The notes below the pieces were generated by a model. That model was not told the DNA's origin and ran no database searches. It saw only the letters and a program-made list of their open reading frames with translations. From contig JALFNS010000013.1 of assembly GCA_022773945.1 (NCBI GenBank), positions 1-64,000 on the forward strand: 64,000 nt of DNA, given 5' to 3'. The DNA comes from Clostridiales bacterium. GTDB lineage: Bacteria > Bacillota > Clostridia > Peptostreptococcales > Anaerovoracaceae. Shown here one piece after another: positions 8,412 to 16,503 of the stretch (positions within the stretch are counted from its first letter, which is position 1; each line of letters starts with the position of its first letter). Position numbers and translations under genes: made by a program.

Positions 8412-8429
8412 TATAATTGGTACGCGTAC
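8412..8429 (+). promoter_or_regulatory. -10 box and palindromic candidate operator of the TetR gene
   Basis: TATAAT (8412-8417) is followed after two bases by the perfect 10-base palindrome GTACGCGTAC (8420-8429). It sits at the expected transcription start, 27 bases before the TTG start codon. No convincing -35 box is seen because the hpf terminator T run occupies that place. A site for the adjacent TetR protein is inferred. Confidence 0.45.
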
Positions 8430-8455
8430 TAGAACATTTGAGAAGAGGTGGTTTT

Positions 8456-9160
8456 TTGCGAAGAGATAGCAGTGAAACGAGGAGGAAAATACTGACCGTA
8501 TGCGTCCGTCTCTTTTTGGAGCAGGGGTACAGAAACACCTCTGTCAGTCAGATTGTTGACGGCGCAGGCGTAGCAAGGGGAAGCTACCTGAATCTGTTTC
8601 CTACCAAGGATAAGATTTTGCTGGAACTGGTGGAAACAATGTTCAGCGGTCAGTTCGGCGTAGCCAGAAGCATTGCGGATGACAGGCTGCCGCCGGTGTA
8701 CACCTATGCGGTGGAAACGGCGATTCAGCTTACTCTGACTGAGCTGAATGAGAACCTGCGGGAAATCTATATCGAAGCCTATTCTCTGCCGGATACGGCG
8801 GAATATATTTATCTGAATACCACGGCGGAGCTGAAGCGGATTTTCGGCGCATATTTTCCCGGCTATACCGACAGCGATTTTTATGAAATGGAAATCGGCA
8901 CGGCGGGACTGATGCGCGGCTATATGGCGAGAAAATGTGATATTCATTTCCCGCTGGAACGCAAGCTCAACCGTTTCCTGACTGCGGCGATGAGGGTGTA
9001 CCGGGTGCCGGAGGAAGAACAGACGAAGGTGCTGGCATATGTTCAGGCCTTGGATATCAGAGGAATTGCCGCAGAGGTGATGCAAAAACTGTTCGCCATG
9101 CTGGAGATGAAATATGATTTCAAGCTGCCTGTGGATGGCGAAAGAGAGGAAACAAGATGA
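8456..9160 (+). CDS. TetR/AcrR family transcriptional regulator
   Basis: A 234-residue regulator. The N-terminal helix-turn-helix is typical (TRRKILTVCVRLFLEQGYRN, then TSVSQIVDGAGVARGSYLNL followed by FPTKDKILLELV). The C-terminal ligand domain (about 60-230) is not close to any subgroup I recognise. The TTG start at 8456 is chosen because GAGGTGG lies just before it (8445-8451); a further in-frame TTG at 8417 has no ribosome site and lies in the promoter. The stop overlaps the ATG of the following hydrolase gene, so the two form an operon and the regulator probably controls the hydrolase. Confidence 0.88.
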   Translation: MRRDSSETRRKILTVCVRLFLEQGYRNTSVSQIVDGAGVARGSYLNLFPTKDKILLELVETMFSGQFGVARSIADDRLPPVYTYAVETAIQLTLTELNENLREIYIEAYSLPDTAEYIYLNTTAELKRIFGAYFPGYTDSDFYEMEIGTAGLMRGYMARKCDIHFPLERKLNRFLTAAMRVYRVPEEEQTKVLAYVQALDIRGIAAEVMQKLFAMLEMKYDFKLPVDGEREETR

Positions 9161-10266
9161 CAAAACCATTACAAATCACACTGAGTGTCTGCTGTATATT
9201 AGTTGTGCTGGCGGTTGTATTTGTCTGCATCTACTTCACCCGCATTAAAACAATAAACAGTGTGGAGAAAATTACCGATTACTCGGACGGGTATAATATC
9301 TATCGTATGGATATCGAGTACGATTACAGCCTGGACGATGTGATAGATTATGGCATCACGGATGATCAGAGCATGATAGATGCCATTGTTAAAGAAGCAC
9401 TCCCGCTTCTTCCCGTCAGCATCGAGGCTCCGGACTTCGGCTGCACAGCCTTCACGATGAAGGATACAGATGGCGATATCCATATGGGGCGAAATTACGA
9501 TTTTATGAACAATACATCTGCTATGCTTGTACAATGCACGCCGAAAGACGGTTATGAGTCTGTGGCTTTCGCTGCCCTTGATAACGTGCAGGCCAATGAT
9601 GCCGATGCGAATATCAAACAGAAACTGTCGACCCTGATCTCGCCGTTCGTATGCCTTGATGGTATGAATGAGAAGGGAGTTTCCATAGCGGTTCTGACCC
9701 TGGACAGTGAGCCTATCCATCAGGACACAGGTAAGCCGACGATAGCGACGAGTCTGGCTATTCGTCTGGTGCTTGACCGTGCAGCGACAACCGAGGAAGC
9801 CGTAGAATTGCTCAAAGGCTACGATATGTGCGCCTCCGGCGGCCGTGACTACCACTTTTATATAACCGATGCATCAGGAGACGGCAGAATTGTTGAATAT
9901 GACTGTGACAGCGAGACGAGGGATCTTGTGGCAACGCCTACAGAGGCGGCAACCAATTTCTATATCCTGCATAAGGAGATGGCGAAGCCGAACCAGAAAA
10001 ACGGCATATATGGTCACGGCAGAGAACGCTACGATACTGTGCTTGATATTATGAAGCAGCAGGAGGGTAATTACACCGATGAAACTGTGTGGACTGCACT
10101 GAAAGCTGCTTCACAGGAACCGAATCCTGAAAGCATTACCAGCAATACTCAGTGGTCAATCAATTACAACAACACCGATCTTACCGCTGAAATCGCAATA
10201 CGCCGCAACTGGGATAATGTTTATGTTTATGACCTGACAACTAATCAAATGAAAAAGGTGGAATGA
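9157..10266 (+). CDS. Membrane-anchored Ntn hydrolase, choloylglycine hydrolase/penicillin acylase-like
   Basis: A 369-residue protein with an N-terminal hydrophobic segment (about 8-28) followed by a linear-amide C-N hydrolase domain. The expected catalytic cysteine is C96 in DFGCTAF, with the conserved GRNYDF downstream (about 110-115) and MNEKGVSIAVL (about 168-178). In bile salt hydrolases and penicillin V acylases the cysteine becomes the new N-terminus. Here it would have to be exposed by cleavage after G95, or by processing of the anchored leader. The substrate is unknown; bile salts, N-acyl signals or beta-lactams are all possible. It is coupled by an ATGA overlap to the TetR gene. 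Confidence 0.8.
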   Translation: MTKPLQITLSVCCILVVLAVVFVCIYFTRIKTINSVEKITDYSDGYNIYRMDIEYDYSLDDVIDYGITDDQSMIDAIVKEALPLLPVSIEAPDFGCTAFTMKDTDGDIHMGRNYDFMNNTSAMLVQCTPKDGYESVAFAALDNVQANDADANIKQKLSTLISPFVCLDGMNEKGVSIAVLTLDSEPIHQDTGKPTIATSLAIRLVLDRAATTEEAVELLKGYDMCASGGRDYHFYITDASGDGRIVEYDCDSETRDLVATPTEAATNFYILHKEMAKPNQKNGIYGHGRERYDTVLDIMKQQEGNYTDETVWTALKAASQEPNPESITSNTQWSINYNNTDLTAEIAIRRNWDNVYVYDLTTNQMKKVE

Positions 10267-10273
10267 GAAGAAA

Positions 10274-10304
10274 GGGACTGTCGCGTTAAGCGATGGCCCC
10301 TTTT
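10274..10304 (+). terminator. Terminator after the Ntn hydrolase gene
   Basis: GGGACTGTCGC (10274-10284) pairs imperfectly with GCGATGGCCCC (10290-10300), followed by TTTT. The convergent gene on the minus strand ends at 10315. Confidence 0.75.
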
Positions 10305-10314
10305 GGCGTCCGGT

Positions 10315-10788
10315 TCACTTCGGCAGTTTTCTCTTGCCTGTAATGCTCTGAACTTCCAGGGCATAGACCAATGTTCTGTCAATGGCCGCAGGATTAAAAT
10401 AAGCGCCTTCGTCGCTGTGATACTGCGCCATGAGTTTCTGCAGGGCGGCTTTCTTATCGTTCTCTCCCAGAATTCTTATCATGCCTCTGCCGATAACGCT
10501 TTCGTAGGCCATGGTGCAGTAGCCCTTGTCTTCAAAGTACTGAAGCAGGTGGTTGCAATCCATTTCGAAAGAGGCTCGCGGATCTTTCTTAATCAGGTCA
10601 ACCTTATAGCCCTCGAGGGCACTGTGAAAATACAGTGTGATTTTCCCGTCAGATGCGTCCATACCGAAGTTCAGAGGTATGATGTACGGATAACCCTCAT
10701 CATTCAGTGCCAGCCTGCACACATCACATTTCTTCATAACTTCAACTATCTCATTGAAATCTTTAATTTCTCTATTTTGCTGTCTCAT
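10315..10788 (-). CDS. Pyridoxamine 5'-phosphate oxidase-fold flavoprotein, NimA-like
   Basis: A 157-residue split-barrel flavoprotein of the kind annotated as pyridoxamine 5'-phosphate oxidase family or 5-nitroimidazole reductase-like. Family signs are VCRLALNDEGYPYIIPLNFG near the N-terminus, LYFHSALEGYKVDLI in the middle, then FEMDC and SVIGRGM. FMN binding and a redox role are expected, but the substrate is unknown. The ATG at 10788 is preceded by GGAGG at 10795-10799; a TTG five codons upstream lacks a site. A paralogue is encoded at 35103-35585 (+). Confidence 0.85.
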   Translation of the reverse strand: MRQQNREIKDFNEIVEVMKKCDVCRLALNDEGYPYIIPLNFGMDASDGKITLYFHSALEGYKVDLIKKDPRASFEMDCNHLLQYFEDKGYCTMAYESVIGRGMIRILGENDKKAALQKLMAQYHSDEGAYFNPAAIDRTLVYALEVQSITGKRKLPK

Positions 10789-10833
10789 ATCAAACCTCCG
10801 CAATGCCAGTATAACATAAGCGCCTTACCGGTG

Positions 10834-10862
10834 TTGAAAAAAACCCCGTTTTCCTGTAAAAT
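10834..10862 (+). promoter_or_regulatory. Promoter of the cdaA-glmM-glmS-nagA operon
   Basis: TTGAAA (10834-10839), a 17-base spacer and TAAAAT (10857-10862), 33 bases before the cdaA ATG. No other clear promoter was seen before 20301. Confidence 0.65.
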
Positions 10863-10895
10863 AAACTAATAACATCAAGGGAAAAAGGGAAGTCT

Positions 10896-11801
10896 ATGAA
10901 AGAGTTCTTCAGTACTGCATTTTCGGATTTTACTCTGATAGATGCGATAGATATATTAATAGTCGCCTTCGTGGTTTACAAACTTATAGGATTCGTTCTC
11001 GAGACGAGAGCGGAGCAGATTCTCAAAGGCATTATCATTCTGGTTGTTACAACCTTTCTTTCTGATGTGTTTAATCTTCATGTACTGAACTGGCTTTGCA
11101 AAGGCGCCGTCACCCTGGGTGCGGTTGCCATTCTTATAGTGCTGCAGCCGGAGCTGAGAAGAGCGCTGGAATTCATGGGAAGAGGCAAGCTGGTGCGAGG
11201 CAAGCTGACGCCGGAGGAAAAGACCAGAAACAAACGCATAGTCTCCAGCATTGTCAAGGCTGTAGAGGAGCTCAGCCGGGACAAGACGGGAGCGCTTATT
11301 GTTTTTGAGAGAGAAACCATGCTTGAGGATATAGCCGAGACGGGCACAATAATCGACGGAGAAATATCCGAACAGCTTATCGGCAATATATTTTATGAGG
11401 GATCTCCTCTCCACGACGGTGCGGTAATAATAAGTGACGGCGTCATATATGCGGCAGGATGTGTTCTGCCCCTCACCAGAAGTCAGGAGATAAGCAAGAA
11501 GCTGGGAACCAGACACAGGGCAGGCATAGGCATAACGGAGAATTCGGATGCCTTCGTAATAATAGTATCCGAGGAGACTGGAATAATAAGCATAGCCGAA
11601 GACGGTCGTCTGGAGAGGTTCCTGGACACTAAGACTGTAGAGAAAAGGCTGCTGGACATATATCTTAATGACGACGAGCTGCCGGGAGGCCTGTCGAAGA
11701 TTCCGGGAGTCAAGGGCTTCTTCAAACACATGAAGGCCCAGGATGAGATGAGAAGCAAGCTTTACGGCAGGAGAAGGGAGGAGAAGGATGCTGAGAAATA
11801 A
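10896..11801 (+). CDS. cdaA: Diadenylate cyclase CdaA (DacA)
   Basis: A 301-residue membrane enzyme that makes c-di-AMP from two ATP. Three N-terminal hydrophobic segments (about 15-95) precede the DisA_N catalytic domain (about 105-250). The two catalytic signatures are present: DGA in LHDGAVIISDG and RHR in GTRHRAGIG. c-di-AMP controls potassium and osmolyte balance and cell-wall homeostasis in Firmicutes. The end overlaps cdaR by 14 bases and glmM follows, the conserved cdaA-cdaR-glmM order. Confidence 0.96.
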   Translation: MKEFFSTAFSDFTLIDAIDILIVAFVVYKLIGFVLETRAEQILKGIIILVVTTFLSDVFNLHVLNWLCKGAVTLGAVAILIVLQPELRRALEFMGRGKLVRGKLTPEEKTRNKRIVSSIVKAVEELSRDKTGALIVFERETMLEDIAETGTIIDGEISEQLIGNIFYEGSPLHDGAVIISDGVIYAAGCVLPLTRSQEISKKLGTRHRAGIGITENSDAFVIIVSEETGIISIAEDGRLERFLDTKTVEKRLLDIYLNDDELPGGLSKIPGVKGFFKHMKAQDEMRSKLYGRRREEKDAEK

Positions 11802-12168
11802 GAAAGTCCTGGCAATTCTCTCCCTGCTGATATCCATAGGAATGTGGATGTATGTCATGGGAAGTGTGGATCCGGTCATGACCAAGACTGTAACGGGAAT
11901 CAAGGTAACTTCCGCCGGCGACGAGTATCTGGCAAATCACAATCTCAAGGCCACTCTTGGGGGACCTGAGTACGTGGATATCAAAATCAAAGGCAAGCGT
12001 TCATCGGTGAACAAGGCCATCGATAAGGGAATCAAAGCGGAAGTGGATGTTTCCCACTGCGAATACGGAGAAAACGAGGGAGAGATAAAAATCGTGATGC
12101 CTTCAGGCATAAACGGCGTCTCGCTAGTCAAGATATCAGATGAGACGGAAACCTTCACAATAAGATGA
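11788..12168 (+). CDS. cdaR: CdaR/YbbR-domain regulator of CdaA, single-domain short form
   Basis: A 126-residue protein with one N-terminal membrane segment (about 7-25) and one YbbR domain outside. CdaR binds CdaA and tunes its activity. Bacillus CdaR is near 480 residues with several YbbR domains, so this is a minimal form. The stop at 12168 is followed only by the glmM ribosome site, so no further domains are hidden in frame. The assignment leans on position between cdaA and glmM and on the segment TVTGIKVTSAGDEYLANHN. Confidence 0.82.
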   Translation: MLRNKKVLAILSLLISIGMWMYVMGSVDPVMTKTVTGIKVTSAGDEYLANHNLKATLGGPEYVDIKIKGKRSSVNKAIDKGIKAEVDVSHCEYGENEGEIKIVMPSGINGVSLVKISDETETFTIR

Positions 12169-12181
12169 AAGGAGTAAGAAG

Positions 12182-13537
12182 ATGGGAAGACTATTCGGAA
12201 CGGACGGAGTTAGGGGTATAGCCAATTCGGAACTCACTCCGGAACTTGCCTTCAAGCTGGGCAAGGCCAGCGGGCATGTTCTCGGTAAGAATAAGCATAA
12301 AGAGAGACCGGTGTTCCTCATAGGCAAGGATACCAGACTGTCGGGAGACATGCTGGAGGACGCTATGAGTGCAGGTCTTATGGCCACAGGGGTTAATGTG
12401 ATTAAGGTGGGTGTTCTGCCTACACCGGCCATAGCTCACCTGGTGAGAGAGTACAAGGCGGATGCGGGAATAATTATAAGCGCATCCCACAATTCATTTG
12501 AGTACAACGGTATTAAATTCTTCGGCAGCGAGGGATTCAAGCTTGATGACGATTTCGAGGATCAGGTAGAGACCATACTGCTGAGAGACATTGATGTGAA
12601 CAGTCACATTACAGGTGAGAGAATCGGCAAATGCCTGGACGCTGATGATGAGGCGGAGATGAAGTATGCCAGATTCCTGGAGAGCGCCATTGACGAGAGC
12701 GTGGAAGGCATGAAAATAATTATTGACTGTGCCAACGGCGCAACCTCCCATGTGGCACAAACGGTCTTCACTGACCTGGGCGTTGAGCTGGTGCTCATAA
12801 ACAGCAATCCCGACGGACTGAACATAAATGAAAGATGCGGATCGACCCACCCTGAACAGCTTCAGAAGGAAGTGGTGGAACAGGGTGCGGCCATGGGATT
12901 CGCATTTGACGGGGACGGAGACCGCGTCATAGCTGTCGACCAGAAGGGAAATCTTATTGACGGAGACAAGATAATGTGCATCTGTGCCCGCATGATGATA
13001 AAGCGCGGCGAACTGGCAAACAACGTGGTTACTGCCACCAAGATGAGCAACGCAGGATTCTTCAGACACATGAAAAAAATGGGATGCGATGTGGAAGTGA
13101 CTCAGGTTGGAGACAGATACGTTCTCGAAAGAATGCTTGAGACAGGCAGCAAGCTTGGAGGAGAGCAGTCGGGACACGTGATTTTTCTCAACCATGCGAC
13201 TACGGGAGACGGTATTCTCACCAGCCTTCAGCTCATGCAGGCTATCAAGGAATCCGGCAAGACAGCATCTCAGCTCAGCGATGAAATCGAGCTGTTCCCT
13301 CAGGTGCTCAAGAACGCGAGAGTGAAGGAAGAAAACAAGGGCGATTTCCTGAAGGATGAGGAAATCTGCGGAAGAATCGAAGAAATACGCGAAGAACTGG
13401 GAGAATCGGGCAAGGTCTTTGTGAGACCGTCAGGAACGGAATCTCTCGTTCGAGTAATGATAGAAGGCGAGAATCTCGAAGTAATTACAGCTTATGCTCA
13501 GGAGCTGACACGTCTCATTACAAAACGATTCAGCTAA
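12182..13537 (+). CDS. glmM: Phosphoglucosamine mutase GlmM
   Basis: A 451-residue enzyme converting glucosamine-6-phosphate to glucosamine-1-phosphate for UDP-GlcNAc and peptidoglycan. The phosphorylated serine is S102 in the ISASHN motif. The metal loop DGDGDR (about 244-249) and the C-terminal phosphate loop RPSGTESLVRVMIEG are present. It sits 13 bases behind cdaR and 10 bases before glmS. In other Firmicutes GlmM binds CdaA and lowers c-di-AMP output, which the operon layout supports. Confidence 0.97.
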   Translation: MGRLFGTDGVRGIANSELTPELAFKLGKASGHVLGKNKHKERPVFLIGKDTRLSGDMLEDAMSAGLMATGVNVIKVGVLPTPAIAHLVREYKADAGIIISASHNSFEYNGIKFFGSEGFKLDDDFEDQVETILLRDIDVNSHITGERIGKCLDADDEAEMKYARFLESAIDESVEGMKIIIDCANGATSHVAQTVFTDLGVELVLINSNPDGLNINERCGSTHPEQLQKEVVEQGAAMGFAFDGDGDRVIAVDQKGNLIDGDKIMCICARMMIKRGELANNVVTATKMSNAGFFRHMKKMGCDVEVTQVGDRYVLERMLETGSKLGGEQSGHVIFLNHATTGDGILTSLQLMQAIKESGKTASQLSDEIELFPQVLKNARVKEENKGDFLKDEEICGRIEEIREELGESGKVFVRPSGTESLVRVMIEGENLEVITAYAQELTRLITKRFS

Positions 13538-13547
13538 GGAGGATAAT

Positions 13548-15377
13548 ATGTGCGGAATAGTAGGATATGTTGGCAGCAGCCACGCTAAAGAAAAAGTAAT
13601 CGACGGCCTCAGACGTCTGGAATACAGAGGATATGACTCGGCAGGAATCGCGATGCCGATTCAGGGCCGCATTCAGATAACAAAGGCAGTAGGTGAACTC
13701 AAGAATCTGGAGGCCAAGGTTTCGGATCCCGAATTCGATGCAGCTGTGGCAATCGGACACACAAGATGGGCAACACACGGCAAGCCGACGGAAGTGAATG
13801 CTCACCCGCATGGCAACATGGACAATTCCATCGCCATTGTTCACAACGGAATCATCGAGAACTATCAGGAGCTGAGAGAGTGGCTGGCAGTGGAATACGG
13901 CATCGTGTTCAAGTCAGAAACAGATTCGGAAGTAATCGCACATCTCATAGGACTCTACTATGACGGAGACCTTCTGGCAGCAGTGAACAAAGCCGTTGCA
14001 GACATGCGCGGAGCATATGCCGTAGCGGTAATGGCGGCAGATGAACCGGACAAGATCATTGCGGTAAGAAAGGATGCACCTCTCGTTGTGGGAGCCGGAA
14101 ACGGATTCAACATGATCGCGAGTGACGTTCCTGCACTGCTCAAGTATACGAGAGACGTTTACTTCATAGAAAACAACGAGACCGTAGAGCTTACGAAGGA
14201 CAGCGTTGTGATCTACGACGAGAAGGGAAGCACGGTAGATCGTGAAATCAAGTCCGTTGAATGGAAGGCGGATGCTGCCGACAAGGCGGATTACGATCAC
14301 TTCATGCTGAAGGAGATACACGAACAGCCTTCAGTAATCAGGGAAACTCTTCTGAACAGACTGAATCCCGATGACAGCATCAAGCTGGATGATATCTCCA
14401 TGACCAAGGAAGATATCGAAAATTTCAACAAGATTTACATAGTTGCATGCGGAACTGCATATCATGCAGGTCTTGTGGGCAAGATGGTAATCGAGAAAAT
14501 GGCGAAGATTCCTGTTGAAATCGATGTGGCTTCGGAATTCAGATACAGAGACACATTCATAGACGACAGGACTTTGTTCATCGCTATTTCCCAGTCGGGA
14601 GAAACTCTCGATACGCTGGCGGCGCTTAGAGACGCTAAGGACAGAGGTGCCAGAATCCTCAGTGTTGTAAATGCTGTGGGAAGCTCAATTGCCAGAGAGT
14701 CTCACGACGTGTTCTATACACTGGCGGGACCTGAAGTGGCTGTGGCTTCAACGAAGGCGTACACCACACAGCTCATATGCATGTACCTCATCGGTCTCTA
14801 CATGGGATCAACCAAGGGAACAATCGACAAAGAGTATTATGATTTCATGCTCAGTGAGCTGAAATCACTGCCGGCCAAGGTTGAGCGGATTCTTCAGGAC
14901 GAAGAGAAGATAAAGGCTCTGGCAGAAAGATATCACTTCAACGAGCATGTATTCTTCATAGGAAGAGGCCTGGACAGCGGAGTATCCTACGAAGGATCCC
15001 TGAAACTGAAGGAAATCTCATATATTCACTCATTTGCCATCGCGGCAGGAGAGCTGAAGCACGGAACGATTGCTCTCATGGACAAGGATACTCTGGTAAT
15101 TGCGCTGGCAACTCAGGACAAGCTTTATGAGAAGATGGTCTCCAATATTGTGGAGGTTCAGGCGAGAGGCGCTCACATTATCGGGCTGGCCAAAGAAGGC
15201 AAGACGGAAATCGAGAAGACTTCGGATGAAGTAATATACATACCTAAGTGTGCGGATGAGGTGGCACCTGTTCTGGCGGTAATACCTCTTCAGATTTACG
15301 CATACTACGTTGCTCTCGAGAAGGGATGCAACATCGATAAGCCAAAGAATCTGGCTAAATCAGTTACAGTGGAATAA
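13548..15377 (+). CDS. glmS: Glutamine:fructose-6-phosphate aminotransferase GlmS
   Basis: A 609-residue enzyme making glucosamine-6-phosphate from fructose-6-phosphate and glutamine. The N-terminal glutaminase domain begins MCGIVGYVG with the catalytic cysteine at position 2 and contains GHTRWATHG. Two SIS sugar-isomerase domains follow (about 285-609), with SQSGETLDT, the AVASTKAYT segment and the C-terminal NLAKSVTVE. Only 10 bases separate it from glmM, so there is no room for a glmS ribozyme; control must lie elsewhere. Confidence 0.98.
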   Translation: MCGIVGYVGSSHAKEKVIDGLRRLEYRGYDSAGIAMPIQGRIQITKAVGELKNLEAKVSDPEFDAAVAIGHTRWATHGKPTEVNAHPHGNMDNSIAIVHNGIIENYQELREWLAVEYGIVFKSETDSEVIAHLIGLYYDGDLLAAVNKAVADMRGAYAVAVMAADEPDKIIAVRKDAPLVVGAGNGFNMIASDVPALLKYTRDVYFIENNETVELTKDSVVIYDEKGSTVDREIKSVEWKADAADKADYDHFMLKEIHEQPSVIRETLLNRLNPDDSIKLDDISMTKEDIENFNKIYIVACGTAYHAGLVGKMVIEKMAKIPVEIDVASEFRYRDTFIDDRTLFIAISQSGETLDTLAALRDAKDRGARILSVVNAVGSSIARESHDVFYTLAGPEVAVASTKAYTTQLICMYLIGLYMGSTKGTIDKEYYDFMLSELKSLPAKVERILQDEEKIKALAERYHFNEHVFFIGRGLDSGVSYEGSLKLKEISYIHSFAIAAGELKHGTIALMDKDTLVIALATQDKLYEKMVSNIVEVQARGAHIIGLAKEGKTEIEKTSDEVIYIPKCADEVAPVLAVIPLQIYAYYVALEKGCNIDKPKNLAKSVTVE

Positions 15378-15392
15378 CCAAAGGAAAAATAC

Positions 15393-16478
15393 ATGAAACA
15401 CGGTGACATACTGGAAATGTTCCTTCTGGACAGCCCGGCAACGGATTGCAGGGAGTTCGGAAACGGGAACATCAACAGCACATTTCTGGTGACGACGGAG
15501 AGCGGCAGCAGGTACATACTTCAGAGAGTCAGTGAGGAGGCGTTCAAGGACGTGCCCGCACTCATGGAGAACATCGAGGGCGTTACGGATTTTCTCAGTG
15601 CAAAGGCCGCAGACGAAGGAACAGCACCTCATGTGCTTGCCCCTCTCAAGACGAGAAACGGAAGTACATGGGTTAAGAAGGACGGCTATTTCAGAGTTAC
15701 GCCTTTCGCCGAGAACTCCATAAGTCTCGAGGCGCCGGAATCCGATGAGGATTTCAGAGAATGTGCCAGAGCCTTCGGAACATTTATCTCGGAACTGGCA
15801 GAGTATCCTGCGGCAACTCTTCACGAGACGATACCGAATTTCCATAATACACCGGATCGCTTCAGGCTTTTGCATGAGGCAATGGAGAGAGCGAAGGCAA
15901 ATCCGGAGCTCGCACCGCGCCTTGATGAGGCGGCTGATGAGCTGAAGTTCGCTCTGGACAGAGAAGAGGAAGCGGGAACACTGCAGAAAATGCGTGATGA
16001 CGGTACGCTTCCGGAGAGAGTCACTCACAACGATACGAAGCTTAATAACGTGCTTCTCAACGCGGATACTAGAAAGCTCATGTACGTCATCGACCTGGAT
16101 ACGGTAATGCCGGGATTATCACTCTATGACTACGGTGACTGCCTTCGCTTCGGAGCATCGACGGCTGCCGAGGATGAGAAGGATCTCAGCAAGGTAAGCT
16201 TCGATCTTCACATGTTCAGGGTATTCACCGAGGGCTTTGTTGAAGCATGTGAAAACCTCACTGCCGAAGAGAAACGCATGCTCCCTGCAGGACCTAAGAC
16301 ACTGGCTCTGGAGCTTGGCGTCAGATTTCTGACAGACTATCTTGACGGAGACAGATACTTTCTCACTAAGTATCCGGGACACAACCTTGTTCGCTGCCGC
16401 ACGCAGCTGAAGCTGGTTGAGGACATGGAATCCAAGTGGGAAAAAATGAATGAAATTGTTAAAGAAATTACTGAATAA
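15393..16478 (+). CDS. Phosphotransferase resembling N-acetylhexosamine 1-kinase (NahK/LnpB)
   Basis: A 361-residue kinase of the aminoglycoside-phosphotransferase fold. The catalytic loop is THNDTKLNNVLL (about 209-220) and the metal-binding aspartate lies in YVIDLDTVMPG. The N-lobe has a GNGNINSTFLV glycine-rich start and RYILQRV. The closest family I recall is N-acetylhexosamine 1-kinase of the lacto-N-biose pathway, which phosphorylates GlcNAc or GalNAc at C1. Position between glmS and nagA supports an amino-sugar substrate. A choline- or homoserine-kinase-like activity cannot be excluded from sequence. Confidence 0.78.
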   Translation: MKHGDILEMFLLDSPATDCREFGNGNINSTFLVTTESGSRYILQRVSEEAFKDVPALMENIEGVTDFLSAKAADEGTAPHVLAPLKTRNGSTWVKKDGYFRVTPFAENSISLEAPESDEDFRECARAFGTFISELAEYPAATLHETIPNFHNTPDRFRLLHEAMERAKANPELAPRLDEAADELKFALDREEEAGTLQKMRDDGTLPERVTHNDTKLNNVLLNADTRKLMYVIDLDTVMPGLSLYDYGDCLRFGASTAAEDEKDLSKVSFDLHMFRVFTEGFVEACENLTAEEKRMLPAGPKTLALELGVRFLTDYLDGDRYFLTKYPGHNLVRCRTQLKLVEDMESKWEKMNEIVKEITE

Positions 16479-16503
16479 AAATCACTGAAAAAGGAGAAGA
16501 CAG

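Noticed and set aside
10303..10869. Long plus-strand open frame opposite the pyridoxamine-oxidase-fold gene
   Set aside because: It is the antisense of a gene with clear family motifs and a good ribosome site, and it has no features of its own.
13538..13547. glmS ribozyme
   Set aside because: Only ten bases separate glmM from glmS, too few for the ribozyme.
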